This document shows, piece by piece, positions 1 to 6,952 of a stretch of DNA of 13,488 nt (its first letter is position 1; each line of letters opens with the position of its first letter). The notes under the pieces are model-generated. The model had not been told where the DNA came from. It did not search any database and saw only the letters and a program-made list of their open reading frames with translations. The translations under genes and the position numbers were made by a program. This stretch comes from Bacteroidaceae bacterium (GTDB lineage Bacteria; Bacteroidota; Bacteroidia; Bacteroidales; Bacteroidaceae): contig JALNVG010000052.1 of the NCBI GenBank assembly GCA_023227685.1, positions 1 through 13,488 on the forward strand, in the 5' to 3' direction.

Positions 1-2188
1 CTTCTTTCTGACGCAGACATGCTTTACCACTTTCTCCGGTAACCGGATCAAAGAATATAGCGGATTTGGCCTTTGTAGCCAAAGTTACCCAACTGTCTAT
101 GCTCCTTGCCTGCAATGAAGAAATAAAATAATGGTATCCATCTTTATCTTGGCGGCGTATGATACTTAAATTAAATTTAGTCTTCATTTCTTCGTGAGGA
201 ATGTTGCTGATTGAAAGAGTTTGAAAATAATCCGATCCGGTGATAATTTGTCCTTTACCTATTGGCGTTGAAGTGACTTTATCAAAAGTCTGTGTTGGCA
301 AAGTAGTAGAAACGTGGGGTAACATCTTGAGAATTTTCTGATCGGCAGCCCGTCTTTGTGTTAAATTGGAGTATCCGGGAACATCTTTTGGATAATTGTC
401 CAAGAAGATTACGGTCGCCCCCTTTTGTGCCAGTTTTAGTAAGTGAGCCAGTACATCTTTAGGCATCAGTTGCGCACCCGGAATAACAATGGCTTTATAG
501 TTTGTTCCACCTATTGTTGTTAGCTGCCCGTTAGTGAAACGTGTGCTTAATATAAGTCGGTCGGAGATATAATCACCATCATATCCGCAGCTATCTATTT
601 TTAGAGCGGCTTTGATAAATTTTGGTGCAAGTAGGTTCATCGTACTTATTTCAAATTGTAATAATCTGCCCGGTTGCTTATTCCACATATCATATACGGG
701 CAGATAAATTAGAAAATCATTATTCGGTTTGCCTTTTTGCAAAAAACTTTGGCAGCGTGTGATATATTTGAAGAAAGATGGTGCGTCATGCCAAATACTA
801 TTGGTTGGGCTCATGTCAATCGAAGCATAGAACTGCCAGCCTGGCCAGGAAGCTTCTTTGGGGGAGTAGGGTGTACCGTGAAAGAAAACATGGTTGACTC
901 CTGAAACAAACATCAAATCCAAATCCGGTTTGCACTGCGAAAACGAAGCGCGGAAATGTTCGGTAAGCCAAGTAAAAGTTTCGGATGATGTGTAAGTTTT
1001 TCCTGTAATATGTGCTGCAGATGAAGCATACTTTAATGTTGATAGATCAGAGTAATTCTTTCGGGTGAGAGAGTCTTGTCTCAGTCCCTTGATATGAAAT
1101 TGAGAGAGGCCGAATCCTTCACATTCGGGGATATCTACAGCTGCATAAAGGTCTATCAAATTAGCGGGTGAGCCATGAGCTTGATTTCTGGTTATGCTGC
1201 CATGCTGATGTGCCCATCTTGTCCATTGGCAGGTAAAGTTTTCAAGCAGTAGATCTGATATAGTTTCACGGTAGTCTGATACGATTCGCCGACTTACTTC
1301 CGGCCGGCTTTCGTCTAAGAATTCAGGGAAATGATCCTCTAGCTTGTAACCCCTTCGTTTGGCAAATTGTGTAAGAAAATCAGGTGTCCAATCAGCCTTG
1401 AAAACTTCATAGGAATCATTGAAGAAAGTGTGTGGACAGGCTGTTTGGGATGATCTGAAAGCCTCGTCGAATCTGGTCAGATATTCGGCGACAGCCTCTT
1501 TTGAAAGATGATCCATAACATAGCCTTCTCCACCTGGGGCAGCACGTTTCACCATTTGTCTTGTCTTTCCATTATATAGTGCGATCAATTTCCAGTTGCC
1601 TGTGGGTGAATTCCAATGAAGGATTTGTTTTTGAGCTGTAAATGTTTGAACAAGTGTAGTGAGATTGATACATTTCCCATTATCCGAATAAGCCATCAGC
1701 CGACTTAAGGTAGCATAAGAACGTTGCTTTTCATCTTTCACCGAGATGTCTAGTGTCACAGATTTACCTCCTTTTATCAGATAAGTCTGAAAAATAGCTT
1801 TTGTTGCCGCATGATCAATGGTCACTTGCGGACCACCAAAAGGCCAGCCGGTACCATTATTCATGTCAATTTCTATGCCAAGTCTTTTGCCTTCTTTTTG
1901 TGTATATTTCAACATATTCATCCAACGGGGTGAGAGATAATCAATCTCATTTTTATCATTACCTTGAACACCGTAAATCGGTGTAATTTCTAACCCGCCT
2001 AAACCGGCTTTGGCGTATTCTTCCATGTTAAAAGTCAAGTTCTTTTCATCAACAGCACTTCCCATCCACCACCAGCGTGAGGCGGGTTTCATTTCTGTTG
2101 TTACCGTAGGCCATTGTTGTGCTTGAATATTCAACCCGAAGCTGAACGAGAGCAGTAGTCCTATAATTAGTTGCTTTTTATTTATCAT
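1..2188 (-). CDS. GH106 alpha-L-rhamnosidase, N-terminal 729 residues (3' end outside window)
   Basis: The reading frame is open from the ATG at 2188 to the left edge with no stop. It begins with a signal peptide (about residues 1-24, ending NIQAQ), so the enzyme is exported, probably to the periplasm. GH106 enzymes hydrolyse terminal alpha-L-rhamnose from rhamnogalacturonans. Family-like stretches are SRWWWMG (37-43), the glycine-rich GTGWPFGG region, TRNQAHGSP (333-341) followed by DIPECE (352-357), SSETFTW (401-407) and HVFFHGTPYS (433-442); the acidic residues in these blocks are candidates for catalysis, but I did not assign roles. Family members usually have 1,000 residues or more, so roughly the last third is missing. 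The start overlaps the stop of the upstream GH28 gene by 4 bp (ATGA), which suggests translational coupling. The family call is firm. The exact linkage cleaved (RG-I backbone versus an RG-II side chain) cannot be read from sequence; RG-I is favoured by the neighbours. Confidence 0.9.
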   Translation of the reverse strand, partial: MINKKQLIIGLLLSFSFGLNIQAQQWPTVTTEMKPASRWWWMGSAVDEKNLTFNMEEYAKAGLGGLEITPIYGVQGNDKNEIDYLSPRWMNMLKYTQKEGKRLGIEIDMNNGTGWPFGGPQVTIDHAATKAIFQTYLIKGGKSVTLDISVKDEKQRSYATLSRLMAYSDNGKCINLTTLVQTFTAQKQILHWNSPTGNWKLIALYNGKTRQMVKRAAPGGEGYVMDHLSKEAVAEYLTRFDEAFRSSQTACPHTFFNDSYEVFKADWTPDFLTQFAKRRGYKLEDHFPEFLDESRPEVSRRIVSDYRETISDLLLENFTCQWTRWAHQHGSITRNQAHGSPANLIDLYAAVDIPECEGFGLSQFHIKGLRQDSLTRKNYSDLSTLKYASSAAHITGKTYTSSETFTWLTEHFRASFSQCKPDLDLMFVSGVNHVFFHGTPYSPKEASWPGWQFYASIDMSPTNSIWHDAPSFFKYITRCQSFLQKGKPNNDFLIYLPVYDMWNKQPGRLLQFEISTMNLLAPKFIKAALKIDSCGYDGDYISDRLILSTRFTNGQLTTIGGTNYKAIVIPGAQLMPKDVLAHLLKLAQKGATVIFLDNYPKDVPGYSNLTQRRAADQKILKMLPHVSTTLPTQTFDKVTSTPIGKGQIITGSDYFQTLSISNIPHEEMKTKFNLSIIRRQDKDGYHYFISSLQARSIDSWVTLATKAKSAIFFDPVTGESGKACLRQKE

Positions 2189-3603
2189 TCTTTTTCAGTA
2201 TTGATATAATTGATATGATTCGTGTCCGAAGTTATGAATAGAGGTCTTTCATCCGGTTGTTCGAAATGAAAGTCCACATTATTAAAAGTGATATTTTCAG
2301 CATGTCGGATATAGAAACCTTTGGCGGGGATAGTACCGAACATACATGGATCCGGATAAGATTTTTCTTCTTCCGGCGGTGTGACCAGGGCCTTTTTTTT
2401 ACTAAATCCACCTTTATAATAGAGATGGATGTTTTGAAAATTTACATCTTTGATATGAGCTTCGGGTATACCGCTGATAATTGATGCATAACGGCTGTCT
2501 GCATCCCATACATTGATGTTGCTGATAAGAATTCGTTTCATGGTACCTATAGGAGTATCTTCAGGGCTTCGTTGCCGTGAACCTAATCGTAGGAATATCG
2601 GCGAATTGACAATGTGGCGCATTGTGATATTACTAATAACAATATCTTCAAGATGTCCTCCGTCAACGCTTTCAAGCGCCAAACCGCGGCAATGATCGAA
2701 AACGCAGTTGGTAATAGCTATGTTGCGAAATCCGCCACTGCTTTCTGTTCCCAATTTGATACGTCCGCAACGTCCGGCATGGTCAGGAGCTTGCGGTTCG
2801 TCCAATTGCCAGGTATTATTTAAAACACTGCCCATATCATAACCACTGACAAAGCAGTCGCTGATGCTTATGTTTTCAGTGTCTTGAAATCTTCCTAGTG
2901 CGTAAGATGCTTTAAGTACGATAGCGTCATCATTGGGCGAATTTACACTGCACTGGCTGATGCGCACATTACGGCAACAATCAATGTCAAATCCGTCACG
3001 GTTGGTATCTACTTTTACGTTTTGTATGCTTAAATTGTCGACACCGGTAGCCAGAATAGCGAAGTGTCCGCAACGTAGCATAGACAGATTTTTGATTGTA
3101 ATGCCGTTGCAGTTTTTCAGACTGATGGCCTTGTTGCCAACACCCGGTAGGCGACTAGCTTCTCTGGTCAGTCCCTTGCCGTATATACGTCCGGGACCGT
3201 CAATAGTGACATCTTCCAATCCAATGCCCCAAATCAATGAATTTTTCCAATGACTGTGTCCAAAATCTTGATAACAATGAGCTTCATTAGCTTCTGCAAG
3301 GTCGAATCCATTACCGTTTTTGGGGAATTCTGCAACAATTGTTGCTCCTTGTTCCAAATATAAATGTATATGACTTTGCAAGCGGATGGAGTAGCAAGCG
3401 TAAGTTCCAGCAGGAATGTAGACTGTGCCCCCACCAGCTTTGGCGGCCGCTGCGATAGCCGTATTAATAGCGGGAGAATCAAGGGTTTGTCCATCAGCTT
3501 TTGCCCCATAGTTTTTTACGTTATAAAAGGTGCCTTGATCAATAGTTGCTTGTGTATAAATGCTGATCATTATCCAGCTGAAGAATAAAAATGCTTTTTT
3601 CAT
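2185..3603 (-). CDS. GH28 family glycosidase, probable rhamnogalacturonan galacturonohydrolase
   Basis: A 472-residue secreted protein: signal peptide about 1-19 (MKKAFLFFSW start), then the entry strand of a right-handed parallel beta-helix (FYNVKNYGAKADG, 26-38) typical of the pectate-lyase/GH28 superfamily. GH28 active-site blocks are present in modified form: NRDGFD at 201-206 in place of NTDG, NDDA at 224-227 carrying the paired aspartates, and GTESSGG at 285-291 where endo-polygalacturonases have GHG. The usual RIK block appears replaced by RGLALES (306-312). Loss of GHG and RIK argues against a classical endo-polygalacturonase and fits an enzyme acting on the RG-I backbone, probably removing non-reducing-end galacturonate. 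The start overlaps the stop of the 198-residue gene by 4 bp (ATGA), and its own stop overlaps the GH106 start the same way. Family assignment is strong; substrate is inference from motifs and neighbours. Confidence 0.87.
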   Translation of the reverse strand: MKKAFLFFSWIMISIYTQATIDQGTFYNVKNYGAKADGQTLDSPAINTAIAAAAKAGGGTVYIPAGTYACYSIRLQSHIHLYLEQGATIVAEFPKNGNGFDLAEANEAHCYQDFGHSHWKNSLIWGIGLEDVTIDGPGRIYGKGLTREASRLPGVGNKAISLKNCNGITIKNLSMLRCGHFAILATGVDNLSIQNVKVDTNRDGFDIDCCRNVRISQCSVNSPNDDAIVLKASYALGRFQDTENISISDCFVSGYDMGSVLNNTWQLDEPQAPDHAGRCGRIKLGTESSGGFRNIAITNCVFDHCRGLALESVDGGHLEDIVISNITMRHIVNSPIFLRLGSRQRSPEDTPIGTMKRILISNINVWDADSRYASIISGIPEAHIKDVNFQNIHLYYKGGFSKKKALVTPPEEEKSYPDPCMFGTIPAKGFYIRHAENITFNNVDFHFEQPDERPLFITSDTNHINYINTEKE

Positions 3604-4196
3604 TTCTTGTCATTTTTAGCAAATACCTCAGGTAACATTTCGTAATTATAGTCTGCTTTTTCATTTTGTTGGTAAAAGCAGAAGTATAGTTTAGCCGTTG
3701 TAGTAATTACGCAACGACCGACCAATAGAGGATGGCTGGTTCGTTTACCCGCTTGATAGAGCAAGAGCGGAGTTTGTCTTTTATCTCCGTCACTCAATTT
3801 TATATCGTCAGAAGGCGTAATACCTTGCATGAGATGCAGCTGTGTATTTCCGCCGTAGTAGCATGAGAAGTTTTGCCCCTCTATCACGAAAACATTGACG
3901 TCTGTTTCAGGTTTGCAGTCGCCGAAACTCCAATATAGAGTATCAGCAATAGCAGCAGGTGCAACTTTTATTTCAAGGATAAAGCCTTTACTGTCAGCCA
4001 ACGGCAACCGTTTGAAAGTTAATCCATTGATCTTTTCATTCTTCGTCAGCCAGTGGCTTTGTTCATTTCGAGCAATGCCCAAGTGAAATATTCCGGCCGG
4101 GGGATTCTGTGCAAATAGATTTGTACTACTTATTCCCAGACAGGCGATGATTAGTAGGCATCGATATATAGTCGCAGTGTATGTTGTCTTGAACAT
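3600..4196 (-). CDS. Secreted protein of unknown function in the pectin operon (198 aa)
   Basis: I do not recognise a firm family. Residues 1-30 form a clear signal peptide (hydrophobic CLLIIACLGI, cleavage after LFAQ), so the mature protein is about 168 residues. The body is beta-rich, with a stretch SFGDCKPETDVNVFVIEG (90-107), CYYGG (112-116), MQGITPSDDIKLSDGD (123-138), PLLLYQAG (143-150) and HPLLVGR (155-161). This pattern loosely recalls a module I remember from large Bacteroides DUF4450 proteins of rhamnogalacturonan loci, but that is memory, not a search. There is no obvious catalytic motif; a carbohydrate-binding or accessory role is possible. Its first 71 bp overlap the end of the upstream GH28 gene and its stop overlaps the next GH28 start by 4 bp. 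The start at 4196 is chosen because it is the only upstream Met and gives the signal peptide. Position between two GH28 genes implies a role in RG-I use. Confidence 0.8.
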   Translation of the reverse strand: MFKTTYTATIYRCLLIIACLGISSTNLFAQNPPAGIFHLGIARNEQSHWLTKNEKINGLTFKRLPLADSKGFILEIKVAPAAIADTLYWSFGDCKPETDVNVFVIEGQNFSCYYGGNTQLHLMQGITPSDDIKLSDGDKRQTPLLLYQAGKRTSHPLLVGRCVITTTAKLYFCFYQQNEKADYNYEMLPEVFAKNDKK

Positions 4197-5646
4197 TATT
4201 CTTTAAATATATTTTATTTCCATCTTTAGTTTTTAACTTCACATCAGAAAGGTTGAAATTTCTGGTGAATTTAATTATTCCACCTTTGAGTGCTTCTGCA
4301 TTGATATGACAAAGATAGAAATTTTCTATTCTTAATGAGTCATTCCAGCCCGAAACCGATATGAATTCATCTGAATTTGTAGCATTGATATGCGAAAAGT
4401 AGACATTTCTGAAATGTGGATAACCTTTACCTTGAGGCTCTACAGGGGTAAGCATTGCTGTCCAGTGTGGCGGGATGTTTTTGCCTTTATAACTAGCAGG
4501 CAATTTGCTGTAGCTGTAAGATGGATTCCAATTTAAGTCAGCAGCCAATACTTGTTGCGTACTGTCGGCAACGACACGAGTCATGTAAATATTTTCAACA
4601 GTTCCTCCACGATTCATTGCGCTTTTCAATCGCAAAACAGCCGTGGTAGCTCTAGCTTTTAAATCATAAGCCAATACGTTACGTATTCCGCCGGATGTTT
4701 CGCTACCGCAGGTAACAAGTCCTGCCCCCTTTAGTGCCGTACAATTGCGAATTACTACATTCTCTGTTGGCTTGTTTACACGAAGCCCGTCCGCATCTCG
4801 TCCGGATTTGATGCAGATATTGTCATCATTGCAATCAATCAGACTGTTTTCTATCAGAATATTTCTAGATGAATCAATATCAATACCGTCGGTGCTTGGT
4901 CCATGTCCACCTATATTATTATTAATGCTGATGCCGTTTACCGTGCAAAAGTTGGAATATAAAATTTGGCAGGCCCAAAATCCGGAACGTTTAAGCTTAA
5001 AATCACTCAATGTGATATCTGAACTTTCTTGAATTAAAATGCCTCTTACGCGTTTGCAGTCGTAATCTACAATCCAGCGGAGTCCTCTGGTGTCGTAGTT
5101 TTTTCTCATTTTCCAATATTTTTCCCAGAATACCCGACCTTTGCAATCGAGAGTACCTTTGCCACTAAAAGAAGCATTCTTTTGTCCGATAATATTAATA
5201 ACGGCAGAAGGCCAAACCATTTCAATGCCGGCAATACGCGTTTTTATTTCGGGATAATTATTAATATCCGAACTTCCTATTAATGTTACTCCTTCATCTA
5301 TTTGTAAATTTACTCCGCTTTTGATAAATAAAGCACCTGTCTGATAATATCCTGGAGTAAAAACGACCTTGCCACCGCCTTCTGCTGCACAACTGTCTAT
5401 GGCTAGTTGAATAGCTTCTGTGCTGATGATATTACTGTCGTTTACAGCACCGAATTCATTGGCTGATATCACGTTCTTTGTTGTTATTTGACGTCTGCTG
5501 CCTACACTATCAGCCCATGAAAGATTAGGTTGGAGAGGTAGATTTCCCCAATCAAAGTTGTTCTTTATTTGTTTGCCCGATGAGCAAGAAGTAATTAATA
5601 CTAGTGCGCTTGCGAGAATGAGATGACTATGTCTTATTATTTTCAT
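4126..5646 (-). CDS. GH28 family glycosidase, lipoprotein (exo-polygalacturonase / RG-I galacturonidase type)
   Basis: A 506-residue protein with a lipoprotein signal peptide: hydrophobic core then VLITSC, lipid anchor at Cys21. The residues after the cysteine (SSGKQIKNN) lack the acidic run associated with surface export in Bacteroidetes, so a periplasm-facing anchor is likelier (inference). The beta-helix entry is NEFGAVND (63-70). GH28 blocks are STDGID (251-256), CNDDNICIKSG (272-282) with paired aspartates 274-275, CGSETSGG (313-320) replacing GHG, and RLKS (339-342) matching RIK. The GSE variant is typical of exo-acting GH28 enzymes and those working on rhamnogalacturonan. It lies 18 bp downstream of the CE12 gene. 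The last 24 codons, counting the stop, run 71 bp into the following gene, and a TAATG stop/start junction at 4194-4198 lies just out of frame, so the C-terminal tail may come from a small indel. Family is strong; substrate is inferred. Confidence 0.89.
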   Translation of the reverse strand: MKIIRHSHLILASALVLITSCSSGKQIKNNFDWGNLPLQPNLSWADSVGSRRQITTKNVISANEFGAVNDSNIISTEAIQLAIDSCAAEGGGKVVFTPGYYQTGALFIKSGVNLQIDEGVTLIGSSDINNYPEIKTRIAGIEMVWPSAVINIIGQKNASFSGKGTLDCKGRVFWEKYWKMRKNYDTRGLRWIVDYDCKRVRGILIQESSDITLSDFKLKRSGFWACQILYSNFCTVNGISINNNIGGHGPSTDGIDIDSSRNILIENSLIDCNDDNICIKSGRDADGLRVNKPTENVVIRNCTALKGAGLVTCGSETSGGIRNVLAYDLKARATTAVLRLKSAMNRGGTVENIYMTRVVADSTQQVLAADLNWNPSYSYSKLPASYKGKNIPPHWTAMLTPVEPQGKGYPHFRNVYFSHINATNSDEFISVSGWNDSLRIENFYLCHINAEALKGGIIKFTRNFNLSDVKLKTKDGNKIYLKNNVQDNIHCDYISMPTNHRLSGNK

Positions 5647-5664
5647 ATATTGATATTTTACATT

Positions 5665-6948
5665 TTAATTTCCGTCAGGTTTTTGCATATCCGTGAATGG
5701 TGAATTGTTCCAATGAAAGGTTTTCATATCATCAGGTTTTGCCGGATTGTAAGAAGCCTTTAGTGTTAGGTGCTTAGCCAATTCGGGAACAACCTTTTTG
5801 ATGCCTTCTGCAACACATTTAGCAATTTGGTAAGCGCCATACGGATTGAAGTGCGTGTTGTCCTTCAATTCTACGTTTTGTCTGGGGTAAGTTCCTGCGG
5901 GATATTGCACAAAAGCATGTTTTGAGCCTTCAACCCCTAAGGTCTCATAGAGTGTCCGTGTGACTTTGTTGAGATCAATAAGAGGAAGATGCTCTTTAGC
6001 GGCCATCCAACGCATGGCATCGGGATATTCTCCATGTGTGTCGACGATATGTCCAGTTGTGTTGAAACTGCGGCGTTGGGTTGGTGTGACGAGTACTACA
6101 TGAGCGCCTTTTGTTTTAGCCTCATCGGCCAAAACCTTCAGACTAGTTATAAATGAATAATAGGCACCTACACCCGGCCCTTTTTGTTTCTGGTCATTGT
6201 GTCCGAATTGAATGAATACATAATCGCCTGCTTTCATCTGCGTCAGTGCCTTCTCGAAGCGTTTTGCCGCATGAAAAGTGTTGGCTGCTTCACCACTTTC
6301 AGCATAATTGGCGATGCAAACTGCTGTGTCAAAGAAAGATGGAATCATTTGTCCCCAACTGGCCCAAGGTTCGTTGTCCTGATCAACAACCGTACTATTG
6401 CCACAAAGAAAAACATTGATGACAGAAGGATCGGCCGGTCTAATTGTAATACTTTGACAAACAGGTGCATCGCCATTAAACTCTAGCGTGAGTTTTTTGT
6501 CCCAATTTAATTTTTTCAGTTCTCTTTTTTTCAAATGAACGGATTCTTTATCATTAATCTTCGGAGAGCGTACATTAATAACAAAACTTGTATCGATAAT
6601 TTCTTTTCTGGCAGTAGGTAGGTTCATGATAAATAATCGACATGATTCTCCACGAACGGTTGTGCAACCTGCTTTCTTTTTACTTCCCAGTCTTACTGTT
6701 ACCAGATAATCACCGTCCGGTTCACGAACTGAAAAGAAGAAAGGTGCTTTGCTTTTCTTAGTCGGAGTAGGTTGAAAATCATAACCATATCCTGTTGCCT
6801 CACTGTAACGTGTGGTATCCGAAAGATAATAGGTCTTAGACTTACTTGTTATATTTTGACTGCTCGATATTCTGTTTTGTGCTATAATAGCATTAGTGCA
6901 GAGTAGCAATGTGCCACTTAAAATGCAAATTCTTAATTTATGTCTCAT
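5665..6948 (-). CDS. CE12-type rhamnogalacturonan acetylesterase (SGNH/GDSL hydrolase)
   Basis: A 427-residue secreted enzyme with a signal peptide (about 1-23, ending IIAQ). Residues about 30-170 form an N-terminal beta domain of the galactose-binding/CBM type (YDFQPTP, DGDYLVTVRLGS). The SGNH esterase domain follows from about 177: block I LCGNSTVVDQ with Ser185 as nucleophile, block II glycine in AESGE (Gly219), block III FGHND (248-252) with Asn251, and block V DNTHFNPYG with Asp363 and His366. CE12 enzymes remove acetyl groups from galacturonate O2/O3 of RG-I, which unblocks the backbone for the lyase and GH28 enzymes encoded alongside. It begins 4 bp after the GH2 stop and ends 18 bp before the GH28 lipoprotein start, so it is within the operon. 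All four SGNH residues are present, so it is expected to be active. Confidence 0.9.
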   Translation of the reverse strand: MRHKLRICILSGTLLLCTNAIIAQNRISSSQNITSKSKTYYLSDTTRYSEATGYGYDFQPTPTKKSKAPFFFSVREPDGDYLVTVRLGSKKKAGCTTVRGESCRLFIMNLPTARKEIIDTSFVINVRSPKINDKESVHLKKRELKKLNWDKKLTLEFNGDAPVCQSITIRPADPSVINVFLCGNSTVVDQDNEPWASWGQMIPSFFDTAVCIANYAESGEAANTFHAAKRFEKALTQMKAGDYVFIQFGHNDQKQKGPGVGAYYSFITSLKVLADEAKTKGAHVVLVTPTQRRSFNTTGHIVDTHGEYPDAMRWMAAKEHLPLIDLNKVTRTLYETLGVEGSKHAFVQYPAGTYPRQNVELKDNTHFNPYGAYQIAKCVAEGIKKVVPELAKHLTLKASYNPAKPDDMKTFHWNNSPFTDMQKPDGN

Positions 6949-6952
6949 CTTC

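Noticed and set aside
3234..3509. Open frame of 91 codons on the minus strand within the second GH28 gene
   Set aside because: It is an out-of-frame reading of the conserved GH28 N-terminal region, with no features of its own.
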